Source: Atopsyche davidsoni
Lineage: Eukaryota; Arthropoda; Insecta; Trichoptera; Hydrobiosidae
Assembly (NCBI GenBank): GCA_022113835.1
Contig: JAILWY010000027.1
Location: 12,030,501 to 12,094,500, forward strand
Reading direction: 5' to 3'
DNA: 64,000 nucleotides
The translations under genes were made by a program, and so were the position numbers. Every line of letters begins with the position of its first letter. Positions within the stretch are counted from its first letter, which is position 1. Below, piece by piece: positions 1 to 10,864 of the stretch. A model generated the notes under the pieces. The model did not search any database and was not told where the DNA came from. It worked only from the letters and a program-made list of their open reading frames with translations.

Positions 1-59
1 CTGTGTACAAGAGTAAATAAAAAAAATATTGAGTAGAATTATTTATTCAGTTATAAATA

Positions 60-350
60 TTACAAATTCATAGGCTGCGGTAGCTGCTTCAAAAAAGGCA
101 TCGATTGTCGCAACATCCACTTGCAGAACAAAGTCTCACATCGCCAGAAGAAGGCTGTATAATCCCCAATCCCTCCCTCTGAAGTGGCTCTTTCATCCCT
201 CGGCAGGAGGCATTACCATTCACACGGCAGGGGTGGAGGCTTCCTCGGAGGATGTGGAAGGAATTAAGTCGCTGAGTGGCCACTGGGGGATGTTGCTTTG
301 TATTCAACAAGTGTGCAGTCTTGGCTGCATTCGCCACTTTTTCTAAACCT
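60..350. other. GC-richer non-coding island
   Basis: Moderately GC-rich block within AT-rich DNA. No credible reading frame, splice pattern or repeat partner in this window. Possible regulatory or conserved non-coding sequence. Confidence 0.2.
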
Positions 351-639
351 CGAAGGTGATGATGACCAAGAATAATTTATAAATTTAATTATTTTATTTC
401 CATGTTTTTAAGCACAGTATTTTTATATCAAACAAGCATTTGTTTAATTGTGAAAGTTGTGCGATGAATTATCACCGGAACGTGCTCGCGAAAGACCAAA
501 TACAACAACAAAAAAAAATAAACACCGCACAATCCGCGATTAGAACCCCATAAAGTCAACACTACCCTGGCCACTTTTTACAGCGTTAATAAGAAATTTA
601 TGAACTGCAAAAATAATGGCATTCAACAGATTTCATAAA

Positions 640-830
640 TTTACCCCCGTTCCTCATCCGGCGGCCACCCCCGAAAAACAGAGCCAGATGGGGAAAGTTT
701 TCACGTGGCGGGGTAGGCAATAAAACACTTCTCTCGGGCAGGGTCGGCACGTGGTCATAGATGGTCCTATAAAAGTGCCCCACTGTAAGTGAGGAATTAT
801 TATATTTGCTGCCAAACATAAATCCACCAC
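640..830 (+). promoter_or_regulatory. Promoter-like island: two CACGTG E-boxes and a TATA-like box
   Basis: GC-rich island with CACGTG at 702-707 and 748-753 and CCTATAAAAG (TATA-like) at about 766-775. No coding sequence follows within 1 kb, so a functional promoter here is speculative. It may be a distal regulatory module. Confidence 0.25.
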
Positions 831-850
831 CCCCGCCGCAACTGCCCGCC

Positions 851-2140
851 TGCTAAATCTTACGGTATTTTTTTTAGATTTTTCGGAGGGTGGAATTGGT
901 TAAGTTGCAATCATGTTTAATCGAAAATATTGCCGGGCTTATTTTTTATTACGGAAAAACTCTATATTGTGGTTGAATTCTTGTGTTTAAGGCACTATAG
1001 AAACACACTTCTTAAAGAAAGCTGATTTGCTACACAAGGCCCAACGTATACACATATAGAGTTTCAGTCTTTATAGAGTTACAACTGATTTGCCTACACT
1101 ATTCCCGAATTCACGCTTTTTATATTTTGATAAATATTTATTTTAAAAAAAGTATTTATTACAATCTATTTACACCTAAAACGATAAAAGAACCCTTAAA
1201 GTATATATTTTATTAACACAAAACGGAATTGAGCCCTAATCTTCAAAGCTATTGAATCTCGGTACTCTTGCTTATTCATCTACTGTGGCTTTGTATCTGA
1301 TTAAGAATTTGGACTGCTGTTAACTTAATAAATATTTGGTATCTTATGTATATAAAAATACTTAAAAATAAAAATTCAATAAATTATAATTAAACCTTTT
1401 AAAGTAATTGTTTTCGTTAACTTTTCTCGAACTTCTTTGTTTTAGTCAATTTATTTTATTCGAATATCCATTGGGTTCTTTAAATCTAAGACCACGTTAT
1501 TAATAACTATTTCATACAAATAGTTACAATCAATAGTTCTGTTCTGAATTCCAGACGGGGATGAAAACCATAAGGCTGAAAAGGAGCGTTCATTTTCAGT
1601 TCTTTCAGGCAAATGGCAAGTCGCCCAGCATCATAACTCAGTTTTATTTTTACAGCCTATTAATAAACTTGCAGTGTTTTTACGGTATTTCAAGTAATAA
1701 AATTTGTATTTCAGAACGCCATAAAAACAATAAATATCGTAATTTTAACTCACCAATATTTTTGTGTACATTTTTCAGAAAGTATTTTGATCAAATAAAA
1801 AAAAAAGTTCTGAAGAATGACGTCTTCAACTTAAAATTTATTTGTATTTATACAAAACTCAAAATAATTTTTGTAAAATTTTCACTATTCACTGTTATTT
1901 TTTAGAATTTTTATATTGGTATAACATCATATTAACAAATTATACATAGATTTTTTTTATGGATGTTTTTTATTTGTTTTTTTATAAAAACCTTTATTTT
2001 AAATTATGAATTCACTTATGAGCGCGTTTTTTTAATATCTCAGTATAAATTGATGAAATTCATTAGGAAATTGATCTAATCCATAGTATATAAATATTTT
2101 TTATTATTAATACTCGTTTTTATTCGCTTGTATAATATAT
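851..2140. other. AT-rich stretch, no gene seen
   Basis: Long poly-A and poly-T-rich DNA with no plausible exon, RNA gene or repeat partner elsewhere in the window. The frame open at 1561-1905 is Lys/Phe/Ile-rich with no domain and is probably chance. Confidence 0.6.
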
Positions 2141-2144
2141 TATC

Positions 2145-2570
2145 ATGAAATGTCGTTTTGGTTTATATTTTGTCAGTCCTGCTGAAGTCGATTGTTTCAA
2201 ATTGCGCTGGAGCTTTTTCAGATTGCGACAAAATTTTAAGTTCCCTCCGAGCTTTTCGATTCTTACGGTTATTGGTGAAAATTATTTTGAGTTTACTTCC
2301 GATTTCCGAACTTGTTCGCGTCGCAAATGCGATTTTCCTCGGAGGTATTTTTCCGGTGGACCAGGAGTCGTGGCCGCGCAAATCCCACGAAGTAATATAA
2401 CTCAATTTATGGCGAAGTAACGCGGCTTTTGAAAGCAAAATCAGGTTTGGCGAGAGGGACGTGACCGGTGGAAGGGTGTCACCTCGACCGCATCGCTCAA
2501 CGTATTAAAAGTAATGGCAACTGATACAAATCAACTGATGACGATTGAAATATTACGTGTCACCTGACGT
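2145..2570 (+). other. Balanced-composition block with overlapping short open frames; ends at a TGACGTCA site
   Basis: Three frames stay open over about 270 bases (2145-2420 +, 2158-2400 +, 2163-2438 -) in a block less AT-rich than its flanks. The 2158 frame reads hydrophobic then LGGIFPVDQESW. It has no proper ATG and I recognise no domain. A full CRE palindrome TGACGTCA lies at 2565-2572. Either a decayed exon or element fragment, or a regulatory island. Confidence 0.15.
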
Positions 2571-2780
2571 CAATCACTAGGAAGTGGATAGCAATGTGTA
2601 AATCCATTAAAATTTATATAACAAATTTGACATTGTATAACATGCAAATACCAATGTGTAAAGCATAGATTCATAAACTATTTTGTCCCGTAGACTCCTT
2701 GTCGAGTTTTCCTGTTTTTTGTAGACCCCTGCAATTTTTATAACATTCATCAACTTCAAACACATTTTTGACATCTGATA

Positions 2781-3005
2781 TACAGGGTGCGCCATATTTT
2801 ATGTCGGTATGTATACATAACATATCTTTTACATTTATCAACCGATTGTCTTGAGTAAACATGTTTTGAAACATTTTTTTATTACAATTTTAACCATGCT
2901 TCATACTGAAACAACGCGCCGAAATAGTGACGCTGTACATTGAAAATAGTCGTTCTGTTGTGTTAACACAACGTGCATATCGTCGAAAATATCGTGGCCA
3001 ACATG
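2781..3005 (+). mobile_element. Tc1/mariner-superfamily 5' fragment
   Basis: Starts with TACAGGGTGCGCCATAT, a typical TA-plus-inverted-repeat terminus of Tc1-like elements. From about 2928 a frame reads VTLYIENSRSVVLTQRAYRR, the N-terminal helix-turn-helix region of these transposases. Only the N-terminus survives; the downstream sequence is unrelated. Confidence 0.5.
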
Positions 3006-3180
3006 GCCAATGGGATCCACTCTTGTAGGCCCCCATTTACAGTTCGTGGACCCCCAATTTCATTTTTCGCTGTCATCGACCCCTTGCAGGGCAGAATCGA
3101 CCCATTGGGGTCGATATTGACCACTTTGGGAACCTATGGTGTAAATAAATACACTAATGCATTAAAATTTTACTTCTATC

Positions 3181-3282
3181 TTACAATAAAATAAAACCAA
3201 ATGGTTTTGGAGACTACTGAAACTAGTGAGACTAGTGAAATTAACGTAGTCTCTAAAACCATTTGGTTTTATTTTATTGTAA
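3181..3282. repeat. Long near-perfect hairpin (37-bp arms)
   Basis: Arms 3181-3217 and 3246-3282 are reverse complements with one mismatch, around a 28-nt loop containing two ACTAGT-like repeats. Probably a small fold-back MITE. A small-RNA precursor is possible. Confidence 0.7.
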
Positions 3283-3404
3283 TAAAATGGAGTATTAAAA
3301 AATAAATACCAGTTCCATTAACTTCTATCTTAAGTGATAATTACATGTACAAATCATCTGATGACGTCGCATGAAAGCAAATGACAATCTTCATCTATAT
3401 TTAT

Positions 3405-3680
3405 TGCCTCTCTTCAGAGGAGGTTAGTAGCAGTGTTCATGGTTTTCTAAGGGGAAAATAGTGTAGTGAGTCTCCGGGTCCTTCTACATCGCAGTTTTAT
3501 ATTGGAAGGGGAAGTCTGCATATTGTTATATAATCCTTTCCTTACAAAGCCCTGGCGTTAAGATCTGATACTCTTTCTGCAGAAAACTACAGAAAAACTC
3601 CAACTCGACAAGGTACTTCCAGAGCACACATCTCCACAATCATTCCAAGTCCACCACTCAATTACCGATCCTTTTCACAG
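3405..3680 (+). repeat. Rep-B interspersed repeat, copy 1
   Basis: First of about eight related segments in the window. The 5' core CTCTTCAGAGGAGGTT is followed by GTTCATGGTTTTCTAAGGGG, ATATTGGAAGGGGAAGTCTG, ATCTGATACTC..CTGCAG and CATTCCAAGTCCACCACTC. Coding frames are not conserved between copies, so it is non-coding. Class unknown (SINE-like or non-autonomous element). Confidence 0.6.
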
Positions 3681-3811
3681 AAACGGAATAGGCAGAGCTG
3701 GGAGTAAATGACAACAAAGAACATAAGCTATTGTATATTTGTAGTAATGATAACTGATCACGTCACAAATCACTGAAAATGCAAATAATGATGATTAATA
3801 CACGGGGCATC

Positions 3812-3939
3812 AAATTGCTGCCGCGATCAACAAATTATACATCAAGGGTGTAGCTATTAAGTAGTTTTTGTGAGATTTCGCTGATATTTACTGGTATATG
3901 GCTACACCCTTATGCAATTTGTTGATCGCGACAGCAATA
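3812..3939. repeat. Fold-back element with about 43-bp arms
   Basis: Left arm 3812-3854 (AAATTGCTGCCGCGATCAAC...GGGTGTAGC) pairs with right arm 3900-3939 (GCTACACCC...GTTGATCGCGACAGCAAT) with few mismatches, around a 45-nt loop. MITE-like. Confidence 0.65.
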
Positions 3940-3944
3940 TTTAA

Positions 3945-4337
3945 ACGTATCATTTGACATTTTCAAATGTCAAGCAAATACAAATATCAACCACTGGACC
4001 AGGGAATCGCATGTCTTATTATATTCACTCAAGAACAAAAATAAAAAATCCTCAATTGAATACCAAAGCCATGGACGTCCTGAAAACGAAACACGCCATG
4101 GCCTCAATGTGCTATCGCAGCAAGCCAGAAATCATCTCGCGATAACGCACAATGGGATAGATTCTCCAGGCCGTGACGTCACGCGTCCAGTCGGCCATGT
4201 TTACGATCCATTAGGGGCGGTTAATTACGGACGATTACTGTTAACTGACCGGTCCGCTGTCAAGTGAAGCCATGAATAGAACCTCGGTAATTAATTGATT
4301 TTATTATTAAATATTGAAAGTTCACTATGTCGATATT
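3945..4337. other. Non-coding block with a perfect CRE palindrome
   Basis: Balanced composition. TGACGTCA at 4174-4181 lies in the longer palindrome CGTGACGTCACG. The open frame 3954-4145 has no recognisable domain. Possible regulatory island. Confidence 0.2.
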
Positions 4338-4492
4338 TTTTTCTTGATCGAGTGCCTCTCCTCAGAGGCGGTTGGCGACCATTTTACTGAGCATAAATTT
4401 ATGCTGAATTAGTGTTCATGGGAAAATATCTACACCGCATTTTATATTGGAAGGAAAAGTTTGCGTATTGCTGCTGCCCAATTGCATTATTG
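4338..4492 (+). repeat. Rep-B copy 2, cut at its 3' end by a Tc1-like insertion
   Basis: CTCTCCTCAGAGGCGGTTGG onward matches the other Rep-B copies as far as GCTGCTGCCCAATTGCATTAT, then stops exactly at the Tc1-like terminus at 4493. The missing Rep-B half does not resume downstream. Confidence 0.6.
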
Positions 4493-4990
4493 TACAGGGT
4501 GTCCAAAGAAAGTATCGGGTATTTGTAAGTTCAGTAAAATAAAAACTACTAGTAATCAAGTATTTTTTTTATTGTTGATAATAAGAACACAAAATGGAAA
4601 ATTATTTCAAAGAGATGATGTTATCCAAATGGTGACCGTTACGCGCTGCTGGCACTCTTCTAATCTAGGAAGAAGATTGCTGATAACACGCTGACACATA
4701 GCCCTCGATATTGCTACCATTTCTGACCTGATGTTTTGTTTCAATTCCGTTAGGTTCGTCGGATTATTCGCATAACCCCTACTTTTAAGTTATCTCCATA
4801 CGAAATAGTCAAGAAGGCTAAAGTCAGGGCTTCTGGGAGGCCAGTTGATGTTACCTCTACGTGAAATGACCTTATTGGGGAATAATTCATTTACAGCTTC
4901 AATTGATTGATTGGATGTATGGCGAGTGGCCCCGTCTTATTGGAACCACATTCTTGAGTTGAAACCTTGAAACTCCTGCAACTTTGCAAC
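4493..4990 (-). mobile_element. Tc1-like element copy A (transposase remnant)
   Basis: Terminus TACAGGGTGTCCAAAGAAAG followed by AGTATCGGGTATTTG, closely matching copy B at 9.73 kb. The minus strand encodes the C-terminal third of a Tc1/mariner-type transposase. The catalytic block reads WFQ-stop-DGATRHTSNQSI, so Gln is replaced by a stop. The inverted repeat expected at the right end is lost or diverged. Confidence 0.6.
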
Positions 4991-4999
4991 AAAAATTTT

Positions 5000-6290
5000 T
5001 CAAAAAAAAACTGATACAAACACGTGTGCGAGGTAGAAGCTAAGACCTGAGTACGCTTTAACAATTTGTACGTGCTTTGCAATAATTAATTAAAGTTTAT
5101 TTTAAATGCTTATAAACAATAAATTCGTCTTTAATTACTCAAAAATTTATTTTATTAATTGTAGTAATATGAACGAAATTTAGAAAATGTGTTACAAAAA
5201 TTTTTAACCTGCATAATTTAAAAAAAAAATTTTTACGTTTTTCCGAAACACCAACATACCCCTGGCGTTCATTTATATATTTTTTTTATAAGCACTGCAT
5301 GAAATATTCAGCAAAAATATCCCCCACAACTAGTAGTGCATACATTCGCCTTTATGTGTATCGTTTTGGCAGGCAGTGAGGTCGCCATTAATCCCAGATT
5401 AGCACAAAGTTTTTTAAAGTCAGGGTTGACATGAAGGCGAATATTTGATTAAATCTGATTCGTTTTCCATTTTAACAGAATTTTTCATATTTCACATAAG
5501 TCGAAAGAAACCAGATATATTTTTGAAAAACCCATTCGTTTTTAAAATACAAAGAATTTAATAGATTTTTAGATTTAATATTATGTAAATCATGTTTCTT
5601 GAAAGAGCAAAAAATTTGTGAATGACTTTATAAAAAATGGTTATATGTGCTTAATTTAGTGATAATGCATTGTTTATTGAATTATATATTGTGAAACAGG
5701 TATAAAAACGTTATATAATAAATTTAAATTGCTTATAATTATTTATATATTTATTTCACAGAAAACCACTGAGACATCAAAAATCTTTATAATTGTTGAT
5801 AATTCTTGAAAATAAATTATATTTTCAGTTCAAACCAGCATTTATGTGAGAGAATTTATTAATAATTTATTTGAACTGGTCATGGCAAGGCTTCGCGGTT
5901 AGTGGGAAAAACTGCGCGTCAATGGGGAAGCATTTAAATTCGCATCCAAATATGCTGCCAATCTAGCATGCTGTCTCTGGTTACAGTTAAATGTGAATAT
6001 ATCATACAACGTACACCCAGAATAAAAAAATATTTATTTTTATAAAATTCGACATTCTGTACTGAAAATTATTTTATTGTAATATTTTTTAAAAAATTTA
6101 CAAAGAAATAAGTTGTGCTGAAAAAATTACAACTCGAGAGTTACTAGAAAAAAAGTTAAGTTTAAATATTATATACCACGGTAATATTTAAAAAAATACA
6201 CGTTATAATAAAAAAAAATGATTGATAAAAAACATTTATTCATTGATTTAAAATATAACCAATATTCAATAAAATGAAATTCAAAATCAA
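5000..6290. other. AT-rich stretch, no gene seen
   Basis: Very AT-rich, with several poly-A and poly-T runs. No credible exon, RNA gene or recognised repeat. Confidence 0.6.
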
Positions 6291-6295
6291 AACTT

Positions 6296-6350
6296 TGAAC
6301 TGTCGATCAAGAGTCGGCGATCTAACCACTAATCCGTTATGATATAAGAA
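6296..6350 (-). repeat. tRNA-like SINE head remnant
   Basis: Read on the minus strand: GGATTAGTGGTTAGATCGCC (box-A-like), then GACTCTTGATCGACAGTTC. It shares the TTGATCGA core with segments at 13.5, 30.4 and 33.3 kb. Too degenerate to be a tRNA gene. Confidence 0.35.
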
Positions 6351-7020
6351 TTTTTATTGTATTTTACTTTAATTGGCATTAAAGAAAAATACAATATTTA
6401 CAAGGAATACTTTTTTTTTTGCTGTACTCATAACGCTCACACGTTTCACGTAAAATTTGTTACCTAAATTGTGGAAATATCGAATGTCACTGACAAATGA
6501 CGCAGTTTTTATTTTACAATATAACGCAAAGGTTATAATAAATTATAAAACAATACAAGTGGTCAAAACAAAACACAAAATTGAAGTAACCATGATATTT
6601 AATTTGAAATTATCGCTTTATAAGTATACCAAAAATATCCTACTAAAAAAAAAATACATTTTCTATTCAAAAGGCTCAAGAATGTTAACAAATTCTAAAC
6701 TAATCATTGGTTACAAATACGTGATGATGTACAGTGGATATTAACGACAGACTGATTTAATAAGTACTTTTGATAATCCGTATATAAGTAATGAATATAA
6801 ATAGCAAAATTATTAGAAGATTATAATTATTTTTGTTTAAACACGTATGTTACAAATAGCGATGAGTTTAAGTCTACATTCTAAAAATGATTATTCATAT
6901 TTGATTTTCTATTTCAATATCGCTAGCTACATGAAAATTACGGTCGTTGTTATAAAGTTCAGAAGATTTTGGATCAAATTAATAGCTTGACATAAAAAAT
7001 AAACATAATCTTTCATTTCA
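6351..7020. other. AT-rich stretch, no gene seen
   Basis: The frame 6457-6744 is Lys/Ile-rich without a domain and is probably chance in AT-rich DNA. Confidence 0.55.
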
Positions 7021-7111
7021 TAGTTTTGGCATTGTAATATGAAATTAAAAGCTTCTCATATTTACTTATTTAAGGTGTGTCTTTGGCTTTTATATTACAA
7101 TGCCAAAACTA
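7021..7111. repeat. Hairpin with perfect 20-bp stem
   Basis: TAGTTTTGGCATTGTAATAT (7021-7040) is exactly reverse-complemented at 7092-7111, with a 51-nt AT-rich loop. It could be a short MITE or a small-RNA hairpin precursor. No other copy in the window. Confidence 0.55.
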
Positions 7112-7419
7112 TCCAAATATTAATTAATAACTTATCCTGCCTTTATGAAATATCACTTTCAGTTTTATCGTAAAAATAAAATTTAAAATATTTTTTTTCA
7201 AGAGCTTTCGACAAAAGGGGCGATGTTCAATGGTGGTTAATTTTTTTTTCTAGTACAAAGCCAAAATTAGCCAAAAATTAATTGAAATACACAATATCGA
7301 CTGGAGGTTCACCCATTTGTGTTTCCTCACTAATATAGAAAATCTAAGAGTATCTCTCTTATGTATCTAGTCTCGAGTCTTGTGGGTGATGTTAAACGGA
7401 GGGGTCACCTTTTGTTTTT

Positions 7420-7640
7420 TTCTCGTTCCTCAGCTGACAGTTAAGCACCGGTCGTCTTCAGAGTGAAGCCAAGCAAATGACCTGCATTATTCCGGGAGAG
7501 GACCATTAGTTGTGGACCCCTGATTAACCTTTTGTGCTCCCCCGACCGACAAACACGTCCATTTCTTATTTGCAGGGGTCGCAAGCGGCACGCCACTGGA
7601 ATCACTTTAATTAAACTCGTTTGTACGACATGAAAAAACC
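7420..7640. promoter_or_regulatory. GC-richer island, candidate regulatory module
   Basis: Contains CAGCTG, ACCGGT, CCTGATTAACC and TTTAATTAAAC (homeodomain-type) motifs between AT-rich flanks. No coding potential seen. Assigned by composition and motif density only. Confidence 0.25.
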
Positions 7641-8652
7641 TGATGTGAAATCACTTTTTTTTTATGCTTGAAGTGAAATACGGTGCCCTTAAAAGCAATC
7701 TAGAAAACAAATTATGACATTTAAAAATCTGTATCTAAATAGGTTTAGCTTTCATTATAAAAATAGCGCTTTATTCTTCAGGTTGCATCTTGCATTTTCC
7801 GCCAAGTTGGAAACAAACATACGATAATTTATTTACATATCATTAATGCTAATAAATCTGGCAGGTGCAAATATTGCCGGAGAGCTCTTTTAAAATTCTA
7901 AAGCCTGAAGTTGGCTGTGAAAAACGTCTTCAGTTTCAGCGATTTTGTAATAATGAAAACCCTTAATATGGTAATAATATGATCTTCAAAAGATAAAGTA
8001 TGAAAGTTAACTGTAAAAATAATTCTTTAAAGTACGCAGTACATACATAAGATGTCGATAAAATAGTTTTATTTGATAATATACTGCATGTATGAATGTG
8101 AAATGAAATAAGTTTTCTTACCATTAAAATCACAGTTATTTGGCTACATACAAAGATTATAAATAAAATAAACAATAATTTTAAAATACATAAATTAATT
8201 TTTAAGTATAAACATTTATTTTATGAAATCTGTTGTGTCGTTGCGCTTTTGTAGTATATTTCAAGGATTCAAAATAATAGTCAAGAAATGTTCATAAAAA
8301 CCTGAAAAAAACCTGATTAGATCCACGTGATCTTTTATTTCTTTACAAGCAAAACCACGTAACTTCAACAGATTTAACCCTTTGAAAATCACACAAACCT
8401 TTCGTTTACAGACTATAACGAGGCATTAGAATTTTATTATGTAAGTACGTTTAATGCAGAATACCGTTTAACTTTTGAATAATTATTATGCATTTTTTTT
8501 AGAAAAAATATAATAATTAACAGGTAGGAGAATACGTCCCAAGTCGAGTCTAAAGAAGGCAAATCTCTCGCAAACAATAATCTAGAAATTTGTATTTATT
8601 GTTTAAATGTGAAGTGTTAATTATGAAGTAATAATTTAAACTAATCTAAGTT
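7641..8652. other. AT-rich stretch, no gene seen
   Basis: No supported gene. The hydrophobic open frame on the minus strand at 7963-8175 is AT-driven. Confidence 0.55.
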
Positions 8653-8653
8653 T

Positions 8654-8860
8654 GTCTATTTTTTGGATTGAACGTCAATCAAGTGCGTATTTATTACCTA
8701 TTACGGGTTTATTATATTATTACTAATCTGATTAGGCACATTAGTTCACACATAGAAGATGATTAAAGAAATTCTCAGAAAAATATCATCGTGATTTGTG
8801 TGGGATTTAAACCCACATCCCTAGGCCGGTGTACTGACCATTGTACTAACTAACCACATC
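8654..8860 (-). repeat. tRNA-derived SINE (family S1), full copy
   Basis: On the minus strand a tRNA-like head has box A (GTTAGTACAATGGTCAGTAC) and box B (GGTTTAAATCC, 8803-8813). It is followed by a body CACGATGATATTTTTCTGAG ... ATGTGCCTAATC and a tail ending at ATTGACGTTCAATCC. Related copies lie at 9.24, 15.9, 17.9, 19.6 and 20.1 kb. Confidence 0.65.
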
Positions 8861-8869
8861 CATTAATCG

Positions 8870-8945
8870 ATTAATGGATGGATCATCATCTTTAATCATT
8901 TTCTATTTGTGAACTCATGTGCCTAATCATATAAGTAATAATATA
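8870..8945 (+). repeat. SINE S1 body fragment, inverted relative to its neighbour
   Basis: GATCATCATCTTTAATCATT ... GTGCCTAATC matches the S1 body in plus orientation, 10 bases from the minus copy. The two form a head-to-head fold-back joined by ATTAATCGATTAAT. Confidence 0.55.
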
Positions 8946-9019
8946 TGTTTATTAATGCGTAGTCGTTTTTGTATATCCAAAATATTTTTGTAGTAAATCT
9001 CCGAAAAGCGTTTCCTCGT

Positions 9020-9215
9020 CTGCATTTATACTGGAAAATTAAAGCCTTCTTCCGGGAAGCTCTGAAATTTGAGGCAAATATAGCAAACTATATGCGAGCT
9101 GACAAATAGGAGTATTCTTTCGGTTGTCGCGGTACTTTCGTACCACCCCAAGACGAGCACTTCCGCAGGAGCAGGACGGCGGTAAACCGGGGCGAGACGA
9201 GGGATGTTAAAAACC
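9020..9215. other. GC-richer island
   Basis: Balanced to GC-rich block containing CTTCCGGGAAG and CGGTAAACCGGGGCGAG. No convincing coding sequence. Possibly regulatory. Confidence 0.2.
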
Positions 9216-9242
9216 AGGTAAATCTTAAAATACAATTAAAAC

Positions 9243-9500
9243 ATGTATATCTATCATCGTGATTTGTGTGGGATTTCAATATTTGAAAAAATGTATTTAA
9301 TCATTATCAATCAATCATACCTGTATAAGCAAAATCATACTTCCTGTGAGACGGTCTTCACAAAAATCAATAATATATGCATATCTATTTTTTGGATTGA
9401 ACGTCAATCAAGTGCGTATTTATTACTTATTACGGGTTTATTATATTATTACTAATATTATTAGGCACATTAGTTCACACATAGAAGATGATTATATAAT
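9243..9500. repeat. Composite of SINE S1 pieces
   Basis: Contains the truncated head (ATCGTGATTTGTGTGGGATTT), the internal block GTATAAGCAAAATCATACTT with CCTGTGAGACGGTCTTCAC (shared with 15.9 and 19.6 kb), then the tail GGATTGAACGTCAATCAAGT through ATTAGGCACATTAGTTCAC. The order differs from the 8.65-kb copy, so it is rearranged. Confidence 0.5.
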
Positions 9501-9726
9501 AATAAAAATTCACAATAATACAATTAAAACACTCAACCTAACATATCTGTAGTTTAAATATAGAGACAGACTGGCTTAAATTGGAAAACTCAATATTTGA
9601 ACGACAAATATATACATTCAAAACTGCCACATTACACGTTTTTTGTATTTCAATATCATCAAGACAAAAACTCTCAAGTATAAAAATTTAAGTAATCTCT
9701 TATATATTAAAGATGAAACCGTATTA

Positions 9727-10284
9727 TACAGTGTGCCCAAAGAGAGTATCGGGTATTTGTTAGTTCAGTAAAACAAAAACTACTAGTAATAAAGTTTTTT
9801 TTTTATTGTTGATAATAAGACTGCAAAATGGAAAAATATTTTTTAAAAATGATGTTATCCAAATGGTGACCGTTACGCTGCTGGCATTCTCCTAATCTGA
9901 AACGAAGATTGCTGATAACACGCTGACACATATCCCTCAATATTGCTGCCATTTCTGACCTAATGTTTTGTTTTAATTCCGTTAAGTTCATCGGATTATT
10001 CTCACAAACCCTACCTTTAAGGTATTCCCATACGAAATAGTTAAGAGGGCTAAGGTCGGGGCTTATGGGAGGCCAGTTGATGTTACCTCTACATGAAATG
10101 ACCTTATTAGGGAATAATTCGTTAACAGCTTCAATTGATTGATTGGATGTATGGCAAGTGGTTGGAACCACCTTTTTGAGTTGAAACCTTGAAACTCCTT
10201 CAACTCTGGGCCCAAATTTTTTTGCAGCATATCACAATAACGGTCACTAATACAAATACCCGATACTCTTTTTAGAAACCCTAT
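9727..10284 (-). mobile_element. Tc1-like element copy B, internally deleted
   Basis: Bounded by inverted ends: GTGTGCCCAAAGAGAGTATC then GGGTATTTG at 9731-9759, and CAAATACCCGATACTCTTTT at about 10254-10273 before AACCCTATA. Flanks are TA-rich, as expected of TA target sites. At about 560 bp it carries only the transposase C-terminal part. Confidence 0.7.
9803..10171 (-). pseudogene. Tc1/mariner-superfamily transposase C-terminal remnant
   Basis: About 122 residues remain open. They include CHTSNQSIEAVNELFP, then NINWPPISPDLSPLNYFVWE, LTELKQNIRSEMAAIL and a C-terminal GHHLDNIIF. This is the end of a DDE transposase of the Tc1/mariner superfamily. The third catalytic acid, normally Asp in SPDL-x-P-x-DYF, is Asn (PLNYF). 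A deletion has removed the second catalytic Asp seen as QDGAT in copy A. The N-terminal DNA-binding domain and first Asp are absent. Not active; could be mobilised only in trans. Confidence 0.7.
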
Positions 10285-10860
10285 ATTTAACGACTAGTTT
10301 CATATTTGATTTATAAACAAAGATTGATACAACAAGACTCTTTTAAGTGATTGTACTCTTATATTTTTATTAAAACGAAAAAAATCCAGTTTATGCACAG
10401 TACACGATAAATCTTAAAAATATATTTTTGTTAACAATAAATACATTGACCATCATTTTATTAATTACAATTGAGTTGATTGTCTAATTAAAAAATATAA
10501 GATAAATCTTTAAAAGGTTCTCACGGCACTAGAAGGATTTAAACCCACACCTTCACGACTATTACAACCAGGTGCTGTACTTTATTACAGTACTGTACTG
10601 GCGCAATAGTCTTGTAGATTTAAAACTCAACGGTGTTGAGAAACAACTTTACGCTTATAATTCATTTGATAGTCGTTTGCGCGAAATATTTTATATATTT
10701 ATAAAAATCAATAAATATTAATTGATAAACGAAAGTAGTTTCGACTCGATGATATGTCTTATCATATTCCCATATTTATTCCACAGAAAATATAAAAATG
10801 GTATAAGGGTCTTGGGCACACTAAAGTTCCATAAAACAGTTATTCTCACCGATGTTCATT
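10285..10860. other. AT-rich stretch with a tRNA-like box-B remnant
   Basis: At 10528-10556 the minus strand reads GTGGGTTTAAATCCTTC, a box-B-like sequence, possibly the head of another SINE. Nothing else is supported. Confidence 0.35.
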
Positions 10861-10864
10861 CAGT

